Assembly (NCBI GenBank): GCA_934725425.1
Contig: CAKVAX010000001.1
Coordinates: 310,001 to 374,000 of the forward strand
Source of the DNA: an uncultured Eubacteriales bacterium
GTDB taxonomy: Bacteria > Bacillota > Clostridia > Oscillospirales > Acutalibacteraceae
Direction of reading: 5' to 3'
DNA length: 64,000 nucleotides
Made by a program: the position numbers and the translations under genes. Below the pieces are notes generated by a model. It was not told where the DNA came from and did not search any database. It saw only the letters and a program-made list of their open reading frames with translations. This document shows positions 27,076 to 35,801 of the stretch, one piece after another (position 1 is the stretch's first letter; every line of letters begins with the position of its first letter).

Positions 27076-27578
27076 TAGTTTTAGAAACCGAGAGACTTAT
27101 TTTAAGAGAAATATCATTTGAGGACTTTCAAGAATTATCTGAAATATTACAGAATCCAAAAGTTATGTTGCCGTGGAACGAATTATTTACTAATCAAGAA
27201 TTAAAACATTGGATAGCCGATAATATCAAGCAATATAAACGGTATCGTACGGGATATTTAGCAGTCATTAAAAAATCAGACCTTAGTTTTATCGGAATAA
27301 TCGGGATGGTAAAGTTACATATAAAAAACGCCAAATTTTATGAACTTGGATATGTGTTGAAAAAAGAATATAGAGGCAAGGGTTATGCTATTGAAAGCAT
27401 AAAAAGATGCATTAATTATGCATCTCAAAATTTGAATATCAGGGAAATATATTTGTGCACGGACATATCAAATCATCAATCACAAAAGTTAATCAATTCA
27501 CTAGGTTTTAAATTCGTAGAAAACTACACTTCAAACAGTAAATGCTTTTCAAAATATAAACTTATGTTTTTAAAGTAG
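27072..27578 (+). CDS. GNAT N-acetyltransferase, RimJ/RimL type
   Basis: 168 residues, the usual size for this family, which uses acetyl-CoA to acetylate protein N-termini or small amines. It opens with the typical LETERLILREISFEDFQEL. The acetyl-CoA loop is present as YRGKGYAIESIKRCINYAS, followed by the closing LINSLGFKFVENY. It overlaps the gene before it by four bases and converges with the 27562 gene, overlapping its end by 17 bases. Substrate unknown. Confidence 0.9.
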   Translation: MIVLETERLILREISFEDFQELSEILQNPKVMLPWNELFTNQELKHWIADNIKQYKRYRTGYLAVIKKSDLSFIGIIGMVKLHIKNAKFYELGYVLKKEYRGKGYAIESIKRCINYASQNLNIREIYLCTDISNHQSQKLINSLGFKFVENYTSNSKCFSKYKLMFLK

Positions 27579-27966
27579 CTGAAACCAACATATTAAACAG
27601 CGCCTCCTCATATTTAGGCACAAGTTTATACTCGGAATCTGACGCTAAGCTCATCTCACACTTACAATAAAGATCATATAGTTGGGTCGCTAGCTGAATT
27701 ATAAAATAGTAATACAGATTATCGCCAAAAATAGTTTTGCCATTCATTTTATCAATTAGTTTCGGGTTAAATTTATTGTGATGATAGTTGTCGTATCTCC
27801 ATATATCACCATTGCTATGTTTATCACCGCACACAGTTAAATATACGCTTTCATGACACACAGAAGTTTGAGTAGAAATCAATATGTGCGGTTTTGCGTA
27901 TACAAAATTGTTATTCAAAGCAAAAAATACAAGTAAGAACACGAAAATAACTTTAATTTTATTCAT
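27562..27966 (-). CDS. small secreted protein, unknown
   Basis: 134 residues with signal peptide MNKIKVIFVFLLVFFALNNN..YA then KPH. The mature part has four Cys (CHES, CGDK, CKC) and is rich in Tyr/His/Asn. A promoter TTGTAT-17-TATAAT lies just upstream near 27988-28017. The mature protein starts AKP.. like the secreted protein at 30428, but otherwise I see no homology. No function assigned. Confidence 0.7.
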   Translation of the reverse strand: MNKIKVIFVFLLVFFALNNNFVYAKPHILISTQTSVCHESVYLTVCGDKHSNGDIWRYDNYHHNKFNPKLIDKMNGKTIFGDNLYYYFIIQLATQLYDLYCKCEMSLASDSEYKLVPKYEEALFNMLVSATLKT

Positions 27967-28053
27967 AAATTAAACACCTCACCTTAATTATAACATAATA
28001 ATTTATAAAATACAATTTTTTAAAAAGTACAAATCAAAAAGGATGATTATTTT

Positions 28054-29004
28054 ATGATACATAAAGAAATAAGTGAAAGACTAAAACGTGCTAATGAAAG
28101 AAACGAGAGGAGAATAAACAGGAGTAGAAGTAATACATTACCTTCTGGTGTAACGCCATTTAGGACTTTGCAAGCACAATTGTGTGCATTTGATTTAAAA
28201 CAATTTAAAGGCAAATCAGAAGGTAACCTTCAAACACCATTTGGAATAGTACACGTAGAAATTGATGAAAAAAATGGCCAAAGGAAAATTAAAGATGAAA
28301 ATGGCATAGCTTGGAAATATGTAAATATATGTCCGGAGTTAGATAATTTTATAAAGCAACATATTCCAAGATTAGATGTGGCTATACCTGATACTAATCC
28401 GGCTATAATTCTGATAAAAACCATCTTAGAGTATTTAGAAAGGCCATCTATCCCAGGAATACAAAGTATAAGTGACATAACACAGACTCCAGTTAGTATT
28501 CCTGGGCTCAATATTAATCAACAACATGCAGCAGCTTGTTTATGCGGGATTTTAATGTTAGCAGAATCACATACTAGTAGAATGCCTACCGGTGGTAAAT
28601 GGGAACGTGCTGCTATGCGGGGTGTCCTGAGAACTAAACAATTTGATTGGGTATTTGGAGGAAATGCTGATTCGGGTTCTTATATACCGTCACATTCTTC
28701 CCATGCAAGCGAGCGGAGAGCATTACGCACAGGTGGTTTTGTAACTGGGCCAGAACAAGCAAAAAGCATCGTTAAAGGAACTAAATCTGCATATGAAACC
28801 CCTATATCTTTTCAAGTAAATGCACATCTCAATAGAAAATTCGAAAAAGATTTATCAGAAAGTTCTGATGAAGAAGATACATTTGTAAACTGTTTGCATT
28901 GTCATGAAACAGTTTCAACGAAAGATGCTAGCCAGGCGGATGACGGTATATATTATTGTGATGATTGTTGGAAAAAATTATTTAGTGCAAGTGACTCTGA
29001 ATAA
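28054..29004 (+). CDS. unknown family with PTGGKxER motif and C-terminal zinc ribbon
   Basis: 316 residues, no signal peptide; ribosome site AAAGGATG. A basic N-terminus (about 1-40) precedes a core, residues about 60-230, ending in AACLCGILMLAESH, RMPTGGKWERAAMRGVL and YIPSHSSHASERR. The same core, in the same order, is found in the broken gene 30884-32517. Residues 280-305 carry CxxC-x18-CxxC (C280, C283, C302, C305), a likely zinc ribbon absent from the other member. I do not know this family. Confidence 0.75.
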   Translation: MIHKEISERLKRANERNERRINRSRSNTLPSGVTPFRTLQAQLCAFDLKQFKGKSEGNLQTPFGIVHVEIDEKNGQRKIKDENGIAWKYVNICPELDNFIKQHIPRLDVAIPDTNPAIILIKTILEYLERPSIPGIQSISDITQTPVSIPGLNINQQHAAACLCGILMLAESHTSRMPTGGKWERAAMRGVLRTKQFDWVFGGNADSGSYIPSHSSHASERRALRTGGFVTGPEQAKSIVKGTKSAYETPISFQVNAHLNRKFEKDLSESSDEEDTFVNCLHCHETVSTKDASQADDGIYYCDDCWKKLFSASDSE

Positions 29005-29572
29005 TGTTTTAGGAATAAACTATATTTTTTTCTAGGAATTTGTTTACCATGATAACTAATTTTTCAAGCAATTTTTGCCCCACTGGAGCGTGTTCACATA
29101 AAGAAGAAATGAAATAAGATATAATTAGAAAATGAAAATAAATAAAAAGGTTTCTTTCGATAGAATGGAAACCATCAAAAATAGGACATCAATAATAATG
29201 TGCCGTATTATGTATAAAAGAACAGCTGTAAATGGAGAGCATTACCGAAAAAGCATGGCAATTGACACACAATTTACATGGAATTTAACAGATGGCTAAA
29301 TTCTATGCAAACTATAGAAGCAAACCGTTATTTATAGATAGAGTGTAAAAAGGACTCGACACCTGATGAATCACTTTGCCAAATTAAAAAAAGATCTCAA
29401 AGACTATACAGGTTAAAAGTTGACTACTTGCGTATCATATGAAGGTAAACAAAAGTAATATATCACGTTCAGATTGAGAAAATAAGCTGACTTATTAAGA
29501 GGTTGCATACTTTCTCACACGCTTTAAAAAATAGAATGACCCGTGTGTTTGTATCAATACTAAGTTCTTAGA
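29005..29572 (+). other. gene-free stretch, degraded sequence
   Basis: No open frame with a ribosome site. A short frame near 29132 (KINKKVSFDRMETIKNR..) breaks at stops within 60 codons and several broken frames follow, so it is probably eroded element DNA. I cannot name its source. Confidence 0.5.
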
Positions 29573-29700
29573 CATATTTGTATGTATCTTTTGATACAAC
29601 ATAAAGCTCAGTATTACTGGGCTTTCTTTATTTTTAGACATAAATTTAGGTATTCAAATTTTCATTTTATTGAACTTGTTTAGAAGTTAAATTCAAAAAA
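29573..29700 (+). repeat. 128-bp direct repeat, copy 2
   Basis: Second copy of 25623-25750, same strand. It stands immediately before the recombinase remnant at 29745. The two copies delimit 3.95 kb of cargo. Confidence 0.85.
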
Positions 29701-29744
29701 AAAAATGAAATCTTACTGTCTAAGATTTCATTTCTCTATAAATT

Positions 29745-30349
29745 TTCTCAAGGGGGGTGCATATTTTCACACGGTTAAAATATGTGGGTCATGGCATGAA
29801 AACACAGTTATGGGAATTCTTAGAAATGAGAAATATACAGGCAACTTACTGCTTCAAAAGACATTTATTGTTGATCACATTAGCAAAAAAAGCAATGCCA
29901 AAACAAAGGTGAATTGCCAATGTACTATGTAGGGAGTAACCACGAAGCTATTATTTCTCCCGAAGTTTACGACTTGGTTCAAGAAAAGTTTAAAAAAAGA
30001 GCAAAAAGAAATGCAAAACTCCAGGAAGAAAGCGAAATTATAGTAGAGTTAATGAAGAACCTGATATATGAGAATTCAAGAAAAGTTATGAACCAAGATG
30101 AATACAACAAAAATACGATTCTTATACTGAGAAATATGAAAAAATAAAAAGCGAGTTATCAAAATTGAAAGACAAAAACAAGATTTAAAAGTTCGCAGAG
30201 ATAAAATAAAGATATTTATTGAAAATTTGAAAAATAATGACAAACTAATAGATGAATTTGACGAGAGGCTTTGGTATGCGTTGGTGAATAAAATTGTTGT
30301 TAATACAGAGGACGGCATTAAGCTTATTTTAAAAAATAGTTTGAATTAG
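29745..30349 (+). pseudogene. decayed large serine recombinase, recombinase domain
   Basis: The frame shows HENTVMGILRNEKYTGNLLL (the family's recombinase-domain core), then a one-base frameshift near 29908 into ELPMYYVGSNHEAIISPEVY, another near 30110, and a last piece KVRRDKIKIFIENLKN ..FDERLWYALVNKIVVN ending at 30349. The order of motifs is right but three frames are needed and the N-terminal catalytic domain is missing. Confidence 0.85.
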
Positions 30350-30378
30350 TTGAAAAAATTATTTTTATGTGGTACAAT
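30350..30378 (+). promoter_or_regulatory. promoter of the 30428 secreted protein gene
   Basis: TTGAAA (30350-30355), 17 bases, TACAAT (30373-30378), about 50 bases before the start. It begins right after the recombinase remnant. Confidence 0.75.
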
Positions 30379-30427
30379 AAGATTAGTTTAAATTTATTTT
30401 ATAATATCATTATTGGAGGTAATTTTT

Positions 30428-30889
30428 ATGAAAAAATTTAAAAAATTAATTTGCACAGCCTGTGCTGCTTTATCTTGTTTAACTTTATCTACAAATACAT
30501 ATGCGAAACCTTATGATGTGATTGTAAAAAAAGATGATTTCGCTACACTCAACATAGTAGGATTTGATGAATCAAACGGTATAGCATTTGAGTATACTTG
30601 TGAATCATTTTATTATATGTACAAAGATTTATATGAAATTCTTTTTGGAAGATGCAAGCCAAAACTAATTCTGAATGGTATAGACATCTATAACGATATA
30701 AAAAAGTGCAAGGGCCCAACTTTAGAATTAGCATCAGACAAAGGTTGCCTTTGTGATGAAATAGATCCTAATCGTGGCGATCGGAGTGAAAATGAAGATG
30801 ACAGGGAGTTTTTATCGCAATATTTTAATTTAGATAAAAATTTGGCAGCTACACTGCACAAGATAATATGCAAAAATATAATTTCATAA
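30428..30889 (+). CDS. small secreted Cys-containing protein, unknown
   Basis: ATG at 30428 after GGAGG; the longer frame from 30413 includes the ribosome site. 153 residues with signal peptide (KKFKKLICTACAALSCLTLS ..TYA). The mature part has seven Cys (CES, CKP, CKG, CLC, CKN) and an acidic stretch near residue 118 (NRGDRSENEDDRE). It overlaps the end of the 30884-32517 gene tail by six bases (convergent). No family recognised. Confidence 0.7.
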   Translation: MKKFKKLICTACAALSCLTLSTNTYAKPYDVIVKKDDFATLNIVGFDESNGIAFEYTCESFYYMYKDLYEILFGRCKPKLILNGIDIYNDIKKCKGPTLELASDKGCLCDEIDPNRGDRSENEDDREFLSQYFNLDKNLAATLHKIICKNIIS

Positions 30890-32517
30890 TGAGGAATTCA
30901 TTAATTTATTTATCTTTTTTTCCTCTTTTTTAATCATGATTTGTACTTCATCTGGTAAATCATTCAATGTTATATCGTTTAATGTTTTACATTTTTCTAT
31001 ATAGTCGAGTGAAATGGATATGTTATTAAAACTATTTTTTAAATTTGTATTATTGTTTTCATTTATTTTGTTTCTAAAATTCTTTAGTTTTTCTACCCCA
31101 CCTCTTCTTGAAAAGTTGATTATTTGTTTATAGCTCCCGCCACCAAATTCTTCTTTTAAATTTACTGTATCACCATTTAGTAAATTATTCTTGTTTTTAT
31201 CTATAAATTTTTTAAATTCAGATTTTATATAATTTTTAATCAATTCTTCAGCATTGCGTTGATTCAATTTACCCTCAATAATAAGTTTAGCGTTTTTCAT
31301 TTTACCAGTCCCGGCTGGCAAATATCTACCTTTAGCGTTAGAAAAAACTTTGGAAAACGGATTAGTGCAACCATCTTCAGCCAACTGCAAAACATTATTC
31401 ATAGCTTTGCGTTCAAATTTGCCACCGTTGGGTTTCGGAATTCATGAGACTCTGAAAGAAGTAGTACGCCACATAAAAATGCTGCTGCTTCTTTTTGTGA
31501 TTTTGTTAGATACTTGGAAATAGGGTAATTATATTTTACAAGTGAAAATAAATATTCAGGTGAACTTGAATTAGCTTCAGTTCCTAAAAAATTTTGCACA
31601 TTAGACAAAGGTTGATTTATATATTCAATAATTGGTTTTATCATTCTTTCAATAGTATCTTCCCTATATTGATTTTTAACCGATGTACGAAATTTCCAAT
31701 CTAATTCTTCACACATTTCATCATACTTTAAAGCTTTTGAACACTGCTGATTTAAATAAATTAAATATATCATTCTACTCTTATCTGAGCTACTTCTCTT
31801 TATCCACACTGGTCCCAACGGCGTCATTAATTTTGAAGGTATTGCACTGTCAACCGGAACTGAACTGTCTAAACTCAGCAAATGCGCTAATTTTGGATTC
31901 TTTTTTCCGTACATAAAATCTTTAAGCTCTTTACTTAATTCAAATTTTTTCTGAGCGTGTTTAAGTTTTGAAATATTGTATTCTTTCGTTATATCTAAGA
32001 GCTTTTTTAGTTCTTCAGCATAACCATCATTGTTTAAATTCTTACGACTCATTTCATCAAGCTCGGAGTATAGTTCTATCGTTATTTTTTGTATAGAATC
32101 AAGTTTGACCTTTTGAAATGATAATTTTTCGGATAATATTTTTAATTTTGTTGTTTTCTTTTTGACTGGTTCGTCAGATTTTGTCAGATTATTTAATTCT
32201 TTTTTTATCAGTGCTAAATTTTTTTCGGTATTATCCAGCGTTTTATTAAAACCACTCATTACTTGTGCTAAGTTTTTAGCTTGATCACTTAATTTTTTAT
32301 TATTGGCTCTTTTAGGGTCATTTGTAATATCTGTAATTTTAGAATTTGTTTTACCTATTTCTTTTTTATTGGTATCTCGTTGAGCAATAAAATCGTCTTC
32401 TATCTCCTTAAATCTACTGGCCATTTTATTTTTGTTGTCATCTAAATTATATTCAAACGTAAGCACTGCTATTTTGGCAATTTCATTCCAACATGTTTGG
32501 AGCTCTTCATTTGTCAT
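30884..32517 (-). pseudogene. frameshifted member of the PTGGKxER family
   Basis: Two frames, 32517-31399 (372 codons) and 31402-30884 (172 codons), together make one protein like the 28054 gene. The first ends ..SESHEFRNPTVANLNAKL; shifting by one base near 31426 gives ..PT(GG)KFERKAMNNVL.., matching PTGGKWERAAMRGVL of the paralogue. The missing base falls in a run of C (+ strand ccacc, expected ccaccc), so a sequencing error is as possible as a real mutation. The N-terminal 200 residues are a long coiled coil not found in the paralogue; no zinc ribbon. The ATGA overlap of the two frames is a by-product. Function unknown. Confidence 0.8.
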
Positions 32518-32559
32518 AACAACTCACCTCTTATAATTTTTATTTTAGCAATACTTTAT

Positions 32560-32588
32560 AAAATACTACATTTGATAAAATGTGTCAA
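32560..32588 (-). promoter_or_regulatory. promoter of the frameshifted gene
   Basis: TTGACA (32588-32583), 17 bases, TATTTT (32565-32560) on the minus strand, about 45 bases before the start. Confidence 0.6.
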
Positions 32589-32928
32589 ATATTTTTATGT
32601 TAATATTATATAATTTATAATTCGTGAATTGTGTAAAAATTATAAAATATTTCCAGTGAAAAAGACAAGAACAATAAACATTAAAACTATAAGATATTAT
32701 TAATAATCATTCGTGCAAAGATAGCGAGCTGATTAATAGAGATGAAATGACTATGTTCACAATCGCTGCAGCAGAACAAAATTTTTTATATAAACGAGGA
32801 CAGCACGACTCTATCAAATTCTTAAAAATGACTGAGACACTATAAATCATAAAGATAAAATCTGCTTCATATGGTAGGTTCTATTTTTTAAGTCCACCTA
32901 ACAAAAGTGAAAAAGATAAATTACATTT
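32589..32928 (+). other. intergenic stretch with degraded coding sequence
   Basis: A frame near 32699-32845 (..SELINRDEMTMFTIAAAEQN.., ending MTETL) reads like protein but has no start or ribosome site. Probably eroded element DNA; source unknown. Confidence 0.4.
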
Positions 32929-33086
32929 ATGAAATTTAATTTTGAAAATAAAACAATAGAATTTAATCATGAATACACATAGAGCATAAAGAAAGAGGTA
33001 GTGACGTTTGCTAATACCCATGATGTATGATGTATAATTTACATTGATATGGACAATAAAGGAGAAACTTATCTAGTCAAAGGATA
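32929..33086 (+). pseudogene. remnant of a Schlafen/AlbA_2-type protein
   Basis: Reads MKFNFENKTIEFNHEYT, stop, SIKKEVVTFANTHDV, stop, then IYIDMDNKGETYLVKG. This follows the AlbA_2 N-terminus (EFKREYT..IKKTVVAFANTDGGxIYIGIDDxG). Two stops and a small insertion make it non-functional. Confidence 0.65.
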
Positions 33087-33148
33087 GCGACAAAACTTTG
33101 TAAAAACTAACCCATAGCAGGATTTCTTGAAACTAAACCCAGTATATT

Positions 33149-33297
33149 TTAATAAGATATTTTTGCAAAAGAATTCAAAAAATTTTCATCTAAATTAAAT
33201 CTTTGAAATATCTCTAATGTTTTTTCAAGTGTGGCGCTCTTGTACTTAAAACAGTTGCCCAAGCTTGCTTATCATTTAAAGTACTATTTATTTTCAT
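33149..33297 (-). pseudogene. possible small frameshifted gene after mazG
   Basis: The ATG at 33297 overlaps the end of the MazG gene. It reads INSTLNDKQAWATVL, then needs a one-base shift to continue ATLEKTLEIFQRFNLDENFL ..KISY to the stop at 33149. No known family. Confidence 0.3.
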
Positions 33298-33649
33298 CAT
33301 TTATCTTCCATGTACGTTTTATGTTTATCTTTTCTTTTTCCTTCAAACACTTAAAAACATCAATATTTAAAATATTTGCTATAGAAATTAAAACAATTAA
33401 TACATCAGCTATTTCGCTTTCAATGCTGTCATAATTACATATTCTATTATGATCAACAGAAGCTCCCGGCAAATTTTTGCGTACGGACTTTGTAAGCTCG
33501 CCTACTTCCTCAGTTAGCAATAAAAGTTTATCTTTAACTGTTTGGTTTGAAAATCCGCGCAATTCCAAAACTTTATTTATGTAATCTTGTACATTCGCTA
33601 ATGTAGAATTTGACTTTAAATTCTCAAATAATTCTTTTTGACTTTCCAT
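33284..33649 (-). CDS. MazG-like nucleotide pyrophosphohydrolase
   Basis: 121 residues, one MazG domain. All-alpha NTP-PPase family members remove pyrophosphate from (d)NTPs or related nucleotides. The metal-binding helix pair is seen as LTEEVGELTKSVRK (about 45-58) and ESEIADVLIVLISIANIL (about 78-95). Ribosome site GGAGG with long spacing. It lies inside the accessory segment between the two surface-protein paralogues. The last 14 bases overlap a possible small downstream gene. Confidence 0.85.
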   Translation of the reverse strand: MESQKELFENLKSNSTLANVQDYINKVLELRGFSNQTVKDKLLLLTEEVGELTKSVRKNLPGASVDHNRICNYDSIESEIADVLIVLISIANILNIDVFKCLKEKEKINIKRTWKINDENK

Positions 33650-33746
33650 TTATAAAACGACCTCCATTTTTATTGAATCACTACACGGTGATAAAACCAG
33701 AATATATTTAACCATACATCATCGAATTTATATCATTAAATATTCT

Positions 33747-33949
33747 GCGAATTTAAAATTTTCTGATTTTTAATATGAATTTACTTGTATATTTTTATTT
33801 TTGATATATAATTATTTATGAGCAAAATTAACAAAATAATCGAATGAAAAGGAGAGAAAACTATGAAAACCAAATCAAGAAGAAAACTTACAGCACTGTT
33901 CTTTGCGATTTGCATGGCGCTTTCGTTTGTGCCGATTCCGGCTTTTGCA
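33747..33949 (+). repeat. 5' arm of the inverted paralogous repeat, copy 2
   Basis: Counterpart of 22008-22210 (see there), carrying the upstream region and signal-peptide codons of the 33863 gene. Confidence 0.9.
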
Positions 33950-35725
33950 GAAGATTCAGCAGTCAACAATGCAACACAATTGAAGAAAGCATTAGAAGAT
34001 GCGAACCGTGCGGAAATCAAGCTGGGCGGAAATATCGAGCTTTCAACAGGTTTCGATGTGGAGCGCACTGTGACTCTAGATCTTAACGGATATACACTGA
34101 GCTGCAGCCGGACGGATGAGGATATATTTATGATACGCAGCAACGGAAACCTGACAGTGAAAGATAGCCGCACCGGCGGAAAAATCGATGGCAAGAGCAA
34201 GAACTGCGGATTTAATGTCAAGGGAGGCACACTGACCTTGGAAAGCGGCAGTATCGTAAACTGCACGTCTACCGGACTCGATGGCGGTGCCGTGGATATA
34301 TCTAACAATGGTAAGTTCGTTATGAACGGAGGTGCCATTATGAACTGTAAAGCCATCGATGACGGTGGTGCAGTGGATATAGGCAGCGGTTGCACCTTCA
34401 TCATGAACGGCGGCACCATCGGTAATTGTAGAGCCGACGATGATGGTGGAGCCATATTTATCAAGCAGCGCGGCACTTTTGAGTTAAATGGCGGTACCAT
34501 TCAGAAATGCTCTGCCGGAAAAAACGGAGGAGCGGTGAATATTTACGAAGATGGTCGCTTTACTATGACTGGCGGCACCATAAAAAGCTGCGAAGTAGAT
34601 CTAGGTGGAAGCGGCATTGCGGTGTACGGCAAAAACAATAAGGCTGTGGTTACCATGACCGGAGGCACCTTTGAAGACTGCGGCGTATCTCCTTATTCCT
34701 TTGATGAATTCACCGTGAACTTTGACTCTAACGGCGGCAGCGCTGTGCCCGAGCAGAAGCTGCTAAATGCTCCGGCAGTTAAGCCCGCCGACCCGAAGAA
34801 ATCCGGCTATGATTTTACCGGATGGTACCTTGAAGAAGAAAAATATACCTTTACCGAAAATGTCACCGAGGACATTACCCTGAAAGCACATTGGACACCC
34901 ACGGGTATGCCGACCGTTATCGACGTGGTAGAAATCAACGATGTAACTGTCAGCTTTAAGGACGGGGATAAGCCGGTGTTCACCGGAAAGGTGCCCGATG
35001 GCGCCGACTATGCATACCGGTGCGAATGGTGGGAATTGGATAGAAAGACCGGCGCGATGTCTACAGACTTCGGTAATTTTTATGAAAACAAATTCACCAA
35101 TTTTGAAGCCGGAAAGACCTATCACTATGGTGTGTATGTAACGACTATTTATGGCGATCGATATGTATTCGGACCAAACACCAAACTGAAAATCAACGGC
35201 GAATTTGTGAATTACAAGCGCTATGAAGGCGATGATAGCGACGGTTCCAACGGCATCATGTGGGTCATCACCGATCTAACCATGACACCGCAAGCAACCA
35301 ACGAAGCCACCGAATATGAAGTAATCGAAGGCGCAAATGGAACTTGGATGCAGAATAGTGATAAAGAACTTAGGTTCCGTATCAATGGAGATATATCAAA
35401 ATTTGTTGGCGTTAAAGTCGATGACGAGTGGCTTGATAAAGAAAATTATGTAGCTGACGCAGGTTCAACAATCGTAACTTTAAAAAATGAGTATCTTAAA
35501 AATCTTTCCGTAGGAAAACACAAGATTACATTCGTTTACACGGACGGCGAAGCCAGCACAAATTTCGAAGTCAGGGAATCTGAAAAAATTTACGAAAATT
35601 CAGACATTTCTGAGCCGAATATTCCTAAAACAGGAGATAATATCAGTGTAAATTTCTGGCTAATGAATGCCTTAGGAATGCTGATGTTAGTACTCTTGAA
35701 CAGAAAGAAAAAATACAATATTTAA
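33863..35725 (+). CDS. sortase-anchored beta-helix surface protein with Listeria-Bacteroides repeat
   Basis: 620 residues. It shares the signal peptide of the 20352 protein, residue for residue. Residues about 35-285 form a parallel beta-helix with recurrent units such as GGAVDISNNGKFVMNGGAIM. Residues about 290-350 are one Listeria-Bacteroides (Flg_new) repeat: VNFDSNGGSAVPEQ .. GYDFTGWYLEE .. ITLKAHW. The shared C-terminal region with NIPKTGD, hydrophobic helix and NRKKK tail follows. The unique middle is clearly GC-richer and uses different codons than the surroundings, a sign of transfer. Ribosome site AAAAGGAGAG. Confidence 0.9.
   Translation: MKTKSRRKLTALFFAICMALSFVPIPAFAEDSAVNNATQLKKALEDANRAEIKLGGNIELSTGFDVERTVTLDLNGYTLSCSRTDEDIFMIRSNGNLTVKDSRTGGKIDGKSKNCGFNVKGGTLTLESGSIVNCTSTGLDGGAVDISNNGKFVMNGGAIMNCKAIDDGGAVDIGSGCTFIMNGGTIGNCRADDDGGAIFIKQRGTFELNGGTIQKCSAGKNGGAVNIYEDGRFTMTGGTIKSCEVDLGGSGIAVYGKNNKAVVTMTGGTFEDCGVSPYSFDEFTVNFDSNGGSAVPEQKLLNAPAVKPADPKKSGYDFTGWYLEEEKYTFTENVTEDITLKAHWTPTGMPTVIDVVEINDVTVSFKDGDKPVFTGKVPDGADYAYRCEWWELDRKTGAMSTDFGNFYENKFTNFEAGKTYHYGVYVTTIYGDRYVFGPNTKLKINGEFVNYKRYEGDDSDGSNGIMWVITDLTMTPQATNEATEYEVIEGANGTWMQNSDKELRFRINGDISKFVGVKVDDEWLDKENYVADAGSTIVTLKNEYLKNLSVGKHKITFVYTDGEASTNFEVRESEKIYENSDISEPNIPKTGDNISVNFWLMNALGMLMLVLLNRKKKYNI
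35181..35715 (+). repeat. 3' arm of the inverted paralogous repeat, copy 2
   Basis: Counterpart of 20362-20896 (see there). Identity ends ten bases before the stop codon. Confidence 0.9.
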
Positions 35726-35741
35726 TTTTGAATGAATACAA

Positions 35742-35790
35742 CGCTTTTACTTACATCAATAAATTAAAAATTTAATGACAAGTAAAAGCG
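35742..35790. terminator. long-loop hairpin between convergent genes
   Basis: An 11-base perfect stem cgcttttactt / aagtaaaagcg with a 27-base loop, placed between the surface protein gene (+) and queH (-). Confidence 0.6.
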
Positions 35791-35801
35791 CTATCTTTTT
35801 A

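Noticed and set aside
33781..34500. 239-codon minus-strand frame opposite the beta-helix surface protein
   Set aside because: It is the complement of signal-peptide and repeat codons of the 33863 gene. Its end is also found opposite the paralogue at 21895-22176 because the DNA is duplicated. No ribosome site of its own.
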